This document shows, one piece after another, positions 1-6,572 of a stretch of 10,837 nucleotides of DNA. The stretch covers positions 1 to 10,837 of the forward strand of contig CAKPVW010000055.1 in NCBI GenBank assembly GCA_934196075.1. The letters are read 5' to 3'. The notes beneath the pieces are model-generated. The model saw only the letters and a list, made by a program, of their open reading frames with translations, was not told the DNA's origin and did not search any database. Source of the stretch: an uncultured Anaerovibrio sp. Its GTDB lineage: Bacteria; Bacillota; Negativicutes; Selenomonadales; Selenomonadaceae. A program made the position numbers and the translations under genes. Position 1 is the stretch's first letter; each line of letters opens with the position of its first letter.

Positions 1-1451
1 TACCTTTCTCTCAATCCTGTCCAAGCTCCATGAGCCAGAAGCAGGAAGGTAAAAATATTTATCTTGCCAATAATCATTAGCAAACTACAATAAAGTTTTG
101 CCCAATCCGGCAACATTCTTACCTCCTGAGCATCCAGATGAAACATCATCATAGGGCCAGAACTAGTCAAACAAGCAATAGTCATATCCATAGTCTGCTG
201 CATATTTAAACCAGACAAAGATAGTACCAACAGAGAAAACAGCATGCAAAGGAAAAACATAAAGAAATACCCTAAAATACGCTCAATAATCTTCTGAGGC
301 ACCGTCCGCCCATCAATAACAATATGCACCACCATATTAGGATGCAAAGTACGCTTCATTTCGGCCAAGGAACTCTTCAACAACACCTGCAAGCGGAATA
401 TCTTGAATCCTCCGGAAATAGAGCCCATACAACCACCTATCAAAGATATGCACATCAGGAAAAATTTGTCCACATCATCCCAGTGATACATATTCTCTGC
501 CATAATACCATTGGTACAACCAAAGGAAACCACATGAAACAGAGAATTGCTCACAGCATCTGGAAAACTGTAAAATCCAGCCAAATAGAGATGCAAAGCT
601 ATAATCCCCGTAAAGGCTGCCACCAGCATACCAAATATCCGCATCTCGCTATTTTTCCAGGTATGGATTACAAACCGCCATTCCTTAAAATCCAAAGCCT
701 GCCAATACATAAAAACATTACAACCTGCAGCCACTACTCCCAATAAAGCAGTAACCACTACCCAGCCATTAAAGCTGATATCTGCCGCAGGTGTATAACA
801 TCCTCCTGTAGATATCGTAACCAGGGACATATTGATGCTATCAAAAATATCCAAACCACTAAGCAGATACATACCAAAACCAAGCAAGGTTACCAAGGTA
901 TAAATCCGCAGAATTTTTATAGAGGTACGATTGATCCGACGTAAAGTTATGGGGCCAGTGCGCAAGCTGCCCGGCATAATAAAAGCCGTGCCAAAACAGC
1001 CACTGGTGCCAGGCAGTACCGTACTCAACAGCAACAAAACCATATAGCCGCCCAGCCACTGGGACAGACTGCGCCATAGGATTATCGCCTCATCGGCTCG
1101 ATAAGGCAAATCCATAACACCTGTAGTAGTAAAGCAGGAGATACTATCAAATATGCCATTTATTAGGGTTAAATCCCCATCCAAATAATAGGGCAAACCA
1201 CCAAATATAGACATTATCCACCAACAGACAAAAAGGAATCCTGCCCCAGCCAACACGCTCAAACTTTCCTCTGGTTCCTGTCCCCGTCCTACAAAAATTA
1301 CACCTGCCAACAGGGCTGCCAATATAGACGCGGCAAAGGCCCCTACAGTTTGCCATAAACCATTATATAAACTATAACAAAATGGTATTAACTGTAGGCC
1401 ACCGCAAAGCAGAATTACTCTGCCCATTAATAACAGAACCAATTTATTCAT
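1..1451 (-). CDS. trkH: TrkH-type potassium uptake channel subunit (3' end at or just past window edge)
   Basis: Membrane pore subunit of a Trk/Ktr K+ uptake system, working with the cytoplasmic TrkA encoded just upstream. Reading the minus strand from ATG at 1451 gives 483 uninterrupted codons to the left edge; the next codon starts with TA, so the stop may be the very next base. E. coli TrkH is also 483 aa. The four pore-loop repeats are visible, each with the expected filter glycine: TTTG (108-111), STGG (214-217), CTNG (312-315) and SSGP (430-433). A GSISGGFKIFR segment (343-353) matches the conserved stretch after the third repeat, and hydrophobic helices cover most of the rest. The start lies 8 bases after the trkA stop with AAGGA and GAG upstream, so the two are probably one transcript. 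The family is clear; the choice between the Trk and Ktr names is less certain. Confidence 0.9.
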   Translation of the reverse strand, partial: MNKLVLLLMGRVILLCGGLQLIPFCYSLYNGLWQTVGAFAASILAALLAGVIFVGRGQEPEESLSVLAGAGFLFVCWWIMSIFGGLPYYLDGDLTLINGIFDSISCFTTTGVMDLPYRADEAIILWRSLSQWLGGYMVLLLLSTVLPGTSGCFGTAFIMPGSLRTGPITLRRINRTSIKILRIYTLVTLLGFGMYLLSGLDIFDSINMSLVTISTGGCYTPAADISFNGWVVVTALLGVVAAGCNVFMYWQALDFKEWRFVIHTWKNSEMRIFGMLVAAFTGIIALHLYLAGFYSFPDAVSNSLFHVVSFGCTNGIMAENMYHWDDVDKFFLMCISLIGGCMGSISGGFKIFRLQVLLKSSLAEMKRTLHPNMVVHIVIDGRTVPQKIIERILGYFFMFFLCMLFSLLVLSLSGLNMQQTMDMTIACLTSSGPMMMFHLDAQEVRMLPDWAKLYCSLLMIIGKINIFTFLLLAHGAWTGLRER

Positions 1452-1459
1452 TCTGTCAC

Positions 1460-2806
1460 TCAGTCCTTTTGAAAATATTTCAACACATTTTTAGAATGCT
1501 TCATCTGTACAATAATAATAGCCCTATCCCCAGGATTAAGCACGGAATGACCATTAGGTACAAATGCTTCATCCCCTCGAACATAGCCGCATACCAGACA
1601 TTCTCGCGGCAAAGCTGCATCCATCAGCTTCTTGCCGGCCACTCTGGCTCCTGGCTGCACCACAACCTCGATAGCCTCTGCCTTGGCTCCCTCCAACAAA
1701 GATACGGAAACAATACCCCCTCGTCTGACAAAAGCCAACACCTCACTAGCAGCCAAAAAGCGGGAGGACAATACAATATCCACGCCAACTTTTTCCATTA
1801 ACTCAATATAATCATAGCGATTTACAGTAACTATGGTTTTGGCCGCCCCCAAATGCCGCCCCATCAAGGCCAGCAACAAATTCAGCTTATCATCATCAGT
1901 CATACAAATCATAATGTCTGCATCACTGATTCCCTCTGACTGCAATAAATCAATATTGGTGCCATCACCATGAATAGCCATGCTGTGACTGGACAGCGTA
2001 CCAGCTATCAAGCGACAGCGCTCCCGATTCATGTCAAAAATCTTAACCTGAACCCCCTGCTTGTCCAATATCCTAGCGGTAAATCTGCCAGCTCGCCCAG
2101 CACCAATAATCACCGCCCGACTGATTTTTCTAGCATCACTTCGCACCAAATTCTTGCTAAAGTTGGCAATTGCTCCAGCTTCCCCCACAAAATAAGCATT
2201 ATCGTGAGACAACAAGCAATCATCACCATGAGGGATAATCATGCGATGATCCCTAAAAATCATGGCTGCCAAAATAGATTTTGGAATGTCCAAATTCTTC
2301 AGAGGGGTACCTACCAACGGGGAATTCCGCCGCACCTTAGTCTCAAAAAGCCGCACCCGGCCTTCCGCAAAATCCTCTACATTAAGGGCTGCTGGCACCA
2401 TCAGAATCCGATTAATCTCCATGGAGGTAATATACTCAGGGTTAAGCATTAAATCAATATCGAAATTCGCCTTGAGATAATCCTTGGCCTCCGACATGAA
2501 CTGCATATCCCTGATTCTAGCCACAGTATGAGTTATGCCATGCTTTTTGGCCAATATACAGCACACCATGTTTACTTCATCACTGCCTGTTACAGCTATA
2601 AGGATATCCGCCCCCTGTACATCTGGATTATCCATGGTAATAGGACTGGAACCATTAGCCGCCATAGTCAGAACATCAAGATTCTCCTTGATATTCTCCA
2701 GCTGTCCCTCCTCCTTGTCGATTACCACAATATCGTACTCCTCCTGAGAGAGCAGCTCTGCTATACTATAGCCCAACTTGCCGGCACCGATAATTACTAC
2801 CCGCAT
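1460..2806 (-). CDS. trkA: TrkA, two-RCK-domain regulatory subunit of K+ uptake
   Basis: Cytoplasmic NAD(H)/nucleotide-binding subunit that assembles under the TrkH pore and gates it. From ATG at 2806 the protein is 448 aa, close to the usual TrkA length of about 458, and has the duplicated layout: RCK_N1 with the Rossmann motif GAGKLG (7-12) and an acidic VVID strand end (27-30), RCK_C1 about 140-225, RCK_N2 with GAGRAG (235-240) and KIFD (255-258), RCK_C2 about 365-445. Small KtrA proteins carry only one such half, so this is the Trk type. A GTG 9 bases upstream (2815) is in frame, but its first base is part of the GGAG ribosome site, so the ATG is preferred. First gene of a trkA-trkH operon, divergent from the YitT gene. 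I found no convincing sigma-A promoter for it in the 2816-2940 spacer. Confidence 0.95.
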   Translation of the reverse strand: MRVVIIGAGKLGYSIAELLSQEEYDIVVIDKEEGQLENIKENLDVLTMAANGSSPITMDNPDVQGADILIAVTGSDEVNMVCCILAKKHGITHTVARIRDMQFMSEAKDYLKANFDIDLMLNPEYITSMEINRILMVPAALNVEDFAEGRVRLFETKVRRNSPLVGTPLKNLDIPKSILAAMIFRDHRMIIPHGDDCLLSHDNAYFVGEAGAIANFSKNLVRSDARKISRAVIIGAGRAGRFTARILDKQGVQVKIFDMNRERCRLIAGTLSSHSMAIHGDGTNIDLLQSEGISDADIMICMTDDDKLNLLLALMGRHLGAAKTIVTVNRYDYIELMEKVGVDIVLSSRFLAASEVLAFVRRGGIVSVSLLEGAKAEAIEVVVQPGARVAGKKLMDAALPRECLVCGYVRGDEAFVPNGHSVLNPGDRAIIIVQMKHSKNVLKYFQKD

Positions 2807-2814
2807 TATATTCA

Positions 2815-2818
2815 CTCC
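2815..2818 (-). promoter_or_regulatory. Ribosome binding site deciding the trkA start
   Basis: On the minus strand GGAG is followed by 8 bases and then ATG (2806). The upstream in-frame GTG begins on the last G of this same GGAG and so has no usable Shine-Dalgarno of its own. This supports the 448-aa product beginning MRVVIIGAGKLG. Confidence 0.7.
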
Positions 2819-2942
2819 ATATTCTTTGCCTTACATACATTTCGCTGAAATTATCTTCATATATATTACACTTTTTAAGCCGGAAAAGCTATAGGCAAAA
2901 AAAATCTTAAAACATAGCAATACTGTATACATTCTATATCAC

Positions 2943-2972
2943 TGGACAATAGCAATGTTTTTCTTTTATAAT
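2943..2972 (+). promoter_or_regulatory. Sigma-A-type promoter of the YitT-family gene
   Basis: TGGACA (2943-2948), an 18-base spacer and a perfect TATAAT (2967-2972). Transcription would begin near 2979, giving a leader of about 30 bases that carries AAAGGTGG (2996-3003), 6 bases before the ATG at 3010. Confidence 0.75.
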
Positions 2973-3009
2973 AAATAGGAAGAAACTTTTTAACCAAAGG
3001 TGGTATAGT

Positions 3010-3894
3010 ATGAAAAATAACAACAAAGTATCTCTTCTGCGCCGACGCAAAACAGCTATAGACTGGATCAAAAAATATATGGTTCTGATTATAGGCTCAC
3101 TGATTTACAGCGCCGGTCTAGAGATATTTCTGGTTCCCAACAACATTATTGATGGCGGCATAGTAGGTATTTCCATTATGGCCAGCTATTTAACAGGTAT
3201 TCCCTTTGGTGTCTATATGGTTGTTCTCAACCTGCCTTTCCTTTATCTTGGCTATAAACAGATTGGCAAAACCTTTGCCATTTCTACCATTATATCTATC
3301 ATAGCCCTTTCTATCTTTTCTGAATTTCTGGAGCCTGTTCCACAAATCACCGAAGATTATTTCCTAGCAGCCATCTTCGGCGGCATTATTGCCGGTGCTG
3401 GCGTAGGTCTGGTTATTCGTCAAGGCGGCTCTCTGGATGGCACCGAAATCACAGCCATTATCCTGGACCGCAAAACTTCCTTCTCCGTAGGCGAAGTTGT
3501 TATGTTCTTTAACCTATTTATATTGGGTGCAGCCGGCTTCGTTTTTGGCTGGGACAAAGCCATGTATTCACTAGTAGCCTATTTTATTATTTCCAAAATG
3601 ATTGATGTGGTACTGAAGGGCTTGGATGAGTCCTATGCCGTTATGATTGTCTCAGACGAATATGAGGAAATCGCCGATGCTCTTATGCATCGTCTAGGCC
3701 GTGGCGTAACCTATCTTCATGGGCAAGGCGCATACACTGGTGACGACAAGCAGGTTCTTTACTGCGTTGTTACTAGATTGGAAGTGGTAAAACTAAAGGA
3801 AATCGCTTTGGAAAAGGACGAAACAGCCTTTGTAACCATCAACCCTGTACACGATATTGTGGGAGGACGTTTCAAGAAAAAATCTATTCACTAA
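3010..3894 (+). CDS. YitT-family membrane protein (DUF161 membrane part plus C-terminal DUF2179)
   Basis: A 294-aa integral membrane protein of the YitT family, widespread in Firmicutes as several paralogues; its biochemical role is not established. A basic N-terminus (KKVSLL-like, then RRRK at 11-14) precedes about six hydrophobic segments between residues 22 and 200, with the family's PNNIIDGGIVGIS (43-55) and RQGGSLDGTEI (137-147) stretches. The soluble C-terminal domain (about 208-288) shows the DUF2179 signature GRGVTYLHGQGAYTG (230-244), then AFVTINPVHDIVGGRF (273-288). Full length for the family. It has a near-consensus promoter and good ribosome site, stands alone, and is followed by two terminators. 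It is divergent from trkA; a shared role in ion homeostasis is only a guess. Family assignment is firm, function unknown. Confidence 0.93.
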   Translation: MKNNNKVSLLRRRKTAIDWIKKYMVLIIGSLIYSAGLEIFLVPNNIIDGGIVGISIMASYLTGIPFGVYMVVLNLPFLYLGYKQIGKTFAISTIISIIALSIFSEFLEPVPQITEDYFLAAIFGGIIAGAGVGLVIRQGGSLDGTEITAIILDRKTSFSVGEVVMFFNLFILGAAGFVFGWDKAMYSLVAYFIISKMIDVVLKGLDESYAVMIVSDEYEEIADALMHRLGRGVTYLHGQGAYTGDDKQVLYCVVTRLEVVKLKEIALEKDETAFVTINPVHDIVGGRFKKKSIH

Positions 3895-3898
3895 TTCT

Positions 3899-3934
3899 AG
3901 TATATTGGTTTCGTCCCAATATACTGTATTTTCT
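3899..3934 (+). terminator. Intrinsic terminator after the YitT-family gene
   Basis: Perfect 10-bp stem, AGTATATTGG (3899-3908) with CCAATATACT (3916-3925), loop of 7, then a T-rich but interrupted tail (GTATTTTCTC). It begins 4 bases after the stop codon. The stem is AT-rich, so termination may be partial. Confidence 0.65.
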
Positions 3935-3967
3935 CACATAAATATTATAATCATTAACTTAATATGT

Positions 3968-4010
3968 AAAAATAGCAGTTTTCTTAGTAAAATTGCTATT
4001 TTTTTATTTT
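3968..4010 (+). terminator. Second intrinsic terminator, possibly bidirectional
   Basis: AAAAATAGCA (3968-3977) pairs with TGCTATTTTT (3994-4003). The stem continues inward through a G-U pair and TTTT/AAAA to a CTTAGT loop, about 15 bp in all. A long T-rich tract follows (3999-4010). The A-run on the left means it could also act on minus-strand transcripts. It backs up the terminator at 3899 and separates yitT from the deoR promoters. Confidence 0.7.
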
Positions 4011-4021
4011 GTTTCTTCTTA

Positions 4022-4050
4022 TTTACATACATCGGAACTTATGTTAAAAT
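4022..4050 (+). promoter_or_regulatory. Upstream candidate promoter (P1) of the deoR-like gene
   Basis: TTTACA (4022-4027), 17-base spacer, TAAAAT (4045-4050), with TG one base before the hexamer (4042-4043) forming an extended -10. Each hexamer differs from consensus at one base. Start would be near 4057, about 115 bases before the ATG, so transcripts would cross the inverted repeat at 4118-4136. Confidence 0.55.
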
Positions 4051-4096
4051 AAATGTGAAAATTAGTTTATTAGTATTTCATTTTTTTCAAAAGTTC

Positions 4097-4123
4097 TTGA
4101 CTTTTTTTCTGTTTTGCTACAAT
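4097..4123 (+). promoter_or_regulatory. Proximal candidate promoter (P2) of the deoR-like gene
   Basis: TTGACT (4097-4102) and TACAAT (4118-4123) with a TG at 4115-4116 giving an extended -10. The spacer is only 15 bases, short for sigma-A, so the extended -10 would have to compensate. The -10 lies inside the left arm of the inverted repeat, as expected for a repressible autoregulated promoter. Confidence 0.5.
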
Positions 4124-4142
4124 AATAAATATTGTAATTGTA
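4118..4142 (+). promoter_or_regulatory. Candidate autoregulatory operator of the DeoR-like protein
   Basis: Perfect 7-bp inverted repeat TACAATA-N5-TATTGTA (4118-4136), directly followed by a second ATTGTA (4137-4142) repeating the right half-site (4131-4136). As I recall, B. subtilis DeoR also uses a palindrome plus a direct repeat of its 3' half, so the arrangement fits. Binding by this protein is inferred from position only. Confidence 0.5.
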
Positions 4143-4171
4143 AACCATAATGGATTCTAGGGGGAAACCGT

Positions 4172-5110
4172 ATGTATCGTGATAAGGACAAATTGGCTAT
4201 CAATGTGGCCAAGCTATATTACCGCTCAGATTTTAGTCAACAAAAAATAGCCCAGGAACTAGGGGTATCAAGACCATCTATCTCTAGACTTTTGCAGTAT
4301 GCCAAGGAAAAGGGTTATGTGAATATCCAAATTGTAGATCCTGTAGAGGATATGAGCATCATGGAGCAGCGCCTCAAGGACAAGCTTCACCTCAAAGATG
4401 TAAAAATTGCGTCATCTACTATTAATGATGAGGAAGAAATCAAAAAATACATCTCCATTGCTGCCGCCCATTATCTGGATGGTATTATTAAGGATGGTGA
4501 TATTATTGGCGTGGGCTGGGGCACCACCTTGTACAATATGTCTCAGGCTTTATTGCCTCGTTCCATCAAGGGTTCTCAGGTAGTACAGCTAGAGGGCGGT
4601 CTTAGCAATTCTGAATGGAACAATTACTCTCGAGAGATTCTAGAAAATTTTGCCAAAAATTTTGATACCGTTGCCCAATATCTTCCCTTGCCTGTTATTT
4701 TTGATAGCAAAACGACCAAGGAATATGTGGACAAAGACCGCTATATCAAAAGAATTTTGGAGCTGGGCCGTCATGCCAATATTGCCCTGTTCAGCGTAGG
4801 GACAGTCCGCCCCAATGCTCTGTTTTTCCGCCTGGGTTATACGGATATTCAGGAACAAGAAAAAATCCAGCGTAATTCCGTCGGTGATATCTGCTCCCGC
4901 TTCTTTGATGTGGAGGGCAGAGTATGCAATAGAGATTTAGATGAGCGTACTGTAGGCATTACTCTTAGTGAACTGCGGGACAAGGAATATAGCATTATGA
5001 TTTCCGGTGGCGAGGGCAAAATCAATGCCATCAAATCTGCCCTAAAAGGGCGTTATGCCAATGTATTGATAACTGATCAATTTACTGGTAAGGCCTTGCT
5101 GGAGGATTAA
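4172..5110 (+). CDS. deoR: SorC-family transcriptional regulator, close to Bacillus DeoR
   Basis: DNA-binding repressor of the SorC family, 312 aa, nearly the length of B. subtilis DeoR (313). The N-terminal helix-turn-helix (about 20-45) contains SQQKIAQELGVSRPSISRLL. The effector domain (about 55-312) has GVGWGTT (113-119), VVQLEGG (137-143), YLPLPVIFD (170-178), ALFSVGT (205-211) and GDICSRFFD (238-246), all shared with DeoR as I remember it. Oddity: residue 141 is Glu (GAG at 4592-4594) where B. subtilis DeoR has Lys141, reported to form a Schiff base with deoxyribose-5-phosphate. No dra, nupC, pdp or deo gene is in the window, so it is an orphan here. Ribosome site AGGGGG lies 7 bases before ATG. 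The SorC family is certain and DeoR-type likely; the effector is open. Confidence 0.85.
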   Translation: MYRDKDKLAINVAKLYYRSDFSQQKIAQELGVSRPSISRLLQYAKEKGYVNIQIVDPVEDMSIMEQRLKDKLHLKDVKIASSTINDEEEIKKYISIAAAHYLDGIIKDGDIIGVGWGTTLYNMSQALLPRSIKGSQVVQLEGGLSNSEWNNYSREILENFAKNFDTVAQYLPLPVIFDSKTTKEYVDKDRYIKRILELGRHANIALFSVGTVRPNALFFRLGYTDIQEQEKIQRNSVGDICSRFFDVEGRVCNRDLDERTVGITLSELRDKEYSIMISGGEGKINAIKSALKGRYANVLITDQFTGKALLED

Positions 5111-5174
5111 CTAGCAATAAACCTTGCCCCAAAAGCATAGTGTGAATTCTGGGCTAACCAAATAAGCAAATATC

Positions 5175-5246
5175 AAAAACCGTCATTATGGTGATAATCA
5201 TAAGTAAAAATCGACCTATGATATTAAGCCATAAAGGCGGTTTTTT
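5175..5246 (+). terminator. Long imperfect hairpin terminator downstream of deoR
   Basis: AAAAACCGTC (5175-5184) pairs with GGCGGTTTTT (5236-5245), one G-U pair included. Inside, TTATGG (5186-5191) pairs with CCATAA (5229-5234) and ATCATA (5197-5202) with TATGAT (5217-5222). The outer stem runs straight into TTTTTT (5241-5246). At about 71 bases it is much larger than an ordinary terminator hairpin, but the GC base plus U-run fit termination of plus-strand transcripts. Confidence 0.65.
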
Positions 5247-5374
5247 CTATGTCTAAATTTAAATAATGTAAAACTGGCAAAATATACACCACAAATCAGG
5301 TCTAAAAAAGTGGTTGAAGTTTTCAACTTATATAAAAACACTCTTATCCACTATTTCTATCTAGCTAATTGCAC

Positions 5375-5455
5375 AAAAAAACTGCCCCACAGACAAAGAC
5401 AATCAACAGAATTCAGCCGAATCTGTTTTTTATCTTTATTCCCTATGGGACAGTT
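5375..5455 (-). terminator. Terminator of the DAP dehydrogenase gene, compound hairpin
   Basis: On the minus strand AACTGTCCCA (5455-5446) pairs with TGGGGCAGTT (5389-5380), with one U-G pair, then a T7 run (5381-5375). An inner hairpin, 9 bp with one bulge and a GGCT loop, fills 5405-5427. It lies about 20 bases after the ddh stop. On the plus strand the outer stem has a C-A mismatch but TTTTTT follows soon after it (5460-5465), so it could also catch plus-strand readthrough. Confidence 0.65.
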
Positions 5456-5474
5456 CTAGTTTTTTATTGCGCTA

Positions 5475-6455
5475 TTACAGCATATGAGCTCTCAGCTCTT
5501 CACCACTTAATGGAGACAGATACGCTGGGGCAATATCAAATACGGTCTTACAGCCGTTAGTGCCTTCCTGATGGAGACGATTTACAGCACGGGCATAGGC
5601 CAGAATTACAGAGGAAGTAAATTCTGGGTTAGAATCCAGCTTCAAGCTGTATTCAATAACGTGCTTGTGCTCACCATTGAAACCGGTGGCGCCAGTACGG
5701 AATACAAAACCGCCATGAGGAATACCGCTATGGTTAGTCTTAAGCTCCTCCTCACTGATGAAATGTACAGTGGTATCATAGTCAGAGAAATAATTTGGCA
5801 TATTCTTAATATCTGCTTCAATCTGAGCCAGATCTGCCCCTTCCTCAGCTACTACAAAGCACTCCCGCACATGCTTCTGACGGGTAGTCAGCTCTGGATT
5901 CTCACCATTTCTTACGGACTCTAGGGCAGCTTCTACAGGAATAGTGTACTGCTTGCCATCCTTAACTCCCTTAACCCGGCGAATAGCATCAGAATGTCCC
6001 TGGCTAACCCCCTTGCCCCAGAAGGTATAATCATTGCCCTGTGGCAAAACAGCATTAGCATAAAGACGATTCAGAGAGAACATGCCTGGATCCCAGCCGC
6101 AGGAAATCAAGGCAGTATGACCGCTTGCCTGAGCAGCCTTATCTACATTAGCAAAATGCTCTGGAATGCGGGCATGGGTATCAAAGCTATCAATTACATT
6201 AAAGTATTTGGCCAGCTCTGGAGTCTGCTTTGGCAAATCGGTAGCGCTGCCGCCACAAAGTACCAGTACATCAATCTCATCAGCATGATTAGCAGCTTCC
6301 GCAGCAGGATATACCTTAACGCCCTCAGTCTGCAGTTTTACACTCTCAGGATTGCGACGAGTAAAAACAGCCACCAGCTCCATATCATCATTCTGACGCA
6401 CAGCAGCCTCTACACCACGGCCCAGATTACCATAACCATAAATACCAATTCTCAT
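5475..6455 (-). CDS. ddh: meso-Diaminopimelate D-dehydrogenase (EC 1.4.1.16)
   Basis: Reversible NADP-dependent amination of L-tetrahydrodipicolinate to meso-2,6-diaminopimelate, a one-step cytoplasmic route to the peptidoglycan and lysine precursor. 326 aa versus about 320 for the C. glutamicum enzyme. Rossmann motif GYGNLGRG (7-14) and basic FTRR (31-34) suit NADP(H). Conserved family stretches follow: LCGGSATDLP (66-75), CGWDPGMFS (119-127), FWGKGVSQGHSDAIRR (145-160), IPHGGFV (245-251) and a C-terminal LKLDSNPEFT (271-280) containing the family Asn (276). Start ATG at 6455 has AAGGAAG 8 bases upstream. It is a single-gene unit with its own terminator, divergent from cdaR and convergent with deoR, with no other lysine-pathway gene beside it. 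Assignment is strong over the whole length. Confidence 0.95.
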   Translation of the reverse strand: MRIGIYGYGNLGRGVEAAVRQNDDMELVAVFTRRNPESVKLQTEGVKVYPAAEAANHADEIDVLVLCGGSATDLPKQTPELAKYFNVIDSFDTHARIPEHFANVDKAAQASGHTALISCGWDPGMFSLNRLYANAVLPQGNDYTFWGKGVSQGHSDAIRRVKGVKDGKQYTIPVEAALESVRNGENPELTTRQKHVRECFVVAEEGADLAQIEADIKNMPNYFSDYDTTVHFISEEELKTNHSGIPHGGFVFRTGATGFNGEHKHVIEYSLKLDSNPEFTSSVILAYARAVNRLHQEGTNGCKTVFDIAPAYLSPLSGEELRAHML

Positions 6456-6508
6456 AATCTATTCTTCCTTTCACAGCATATACCACCCCTAGATGATATA
6501 CATATAAT

Positions 6509-6536
6509 GGTATAGTTAGATGTAAATATATGACAA
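6509..6536 (-). promoter_or_regulatory. Candidate ddh promoter
   Basis: On the minus strand TTGTCA (6536-6531), a 16-base spacer and TATACC (6514-6509). The -35 has one mismatch, the -10 two. Start would be near 6502, about 47 bases before the ATG. The -35 lies at the centre of the 10+10 bp inverted repeat at 6520-6545. Confidence 0.4.
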
Positions 6537-6545
6537 TATTTACAT
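6520..6545. promoter_or_regulatory. Perfect 10+10 bp inverted repeat in the ddh/cdaR divergent spacer (candidate operator)
   Basis: ATGTAAATAT (6520-6529), six-base centre ATGACA, ATATTTACAT (6536-6545). The repeat is exact and covers the proposed ddh -35, so a bound protein would block ddh. It lies over 140 bases from the cdaR start. The regulator is unknown. An AT-rich spacer yields some palindromes by chance, but ten perfect pairs is well above casual. Confidence 0.5.
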
Positions 6546-6572
6546 AGATAATAATAACACAAAATTCTCATA

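Larger units (their letters stand above)
5111..5474. other. Gene-free spacer between converging deoR and ddh
   Basis: 364 bases with no credible reading frame. It holds two hairpin terminators (5175-5246 and 5380-5455). Between them is an AT-rich stretch (one 60-base line is 27% GC) with a small inverted repeat, GTTGAA-GTT-TTCAAC (5313-5327), of unknown meaning. Nothing else recognisable. Confidence 0.7.

Noticed and set aside
324..746. 140-codon plus-strand frame
   Set aside because: It lies antisense inside trkH and shows no domain-like pattern; the minus-strand TrkH motifs explain the sequence.
859..1356. Two short minus-strand frames with tryptophan-rich hydrophobic products
   Set aside because: They are out-of-frame readings of trkH; the frame starting at 1451 is open throughout and carries all the family motifs.
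2821..2940. Promoter for trkA on the minus strand
   Set aside because: Several AT-rich hexamers (for example TAATAT near 2865) exist, but none has a convincing -35 at normal spacing, so none was annotated.
3857..4150. 97-codon plus-strand reading frame overlapping the end of the YitT gene
   Set aside because: It crosses both terminators and the deoR promoters, is low-complexity Phe/Ile/Lys from AT-rich DNA, and has no ribosome site.
5314..5336. Promoter-like TTGAAG and TATAAA in the deoR-ddh spacer
   Set aside because: Spacing is only 11 bases and no gene follows.
5994..6515. 173-codon plus-strand frame
   Set aside because: Antisense to ddh over most of its length, no ribosome site and no recognisable domain.
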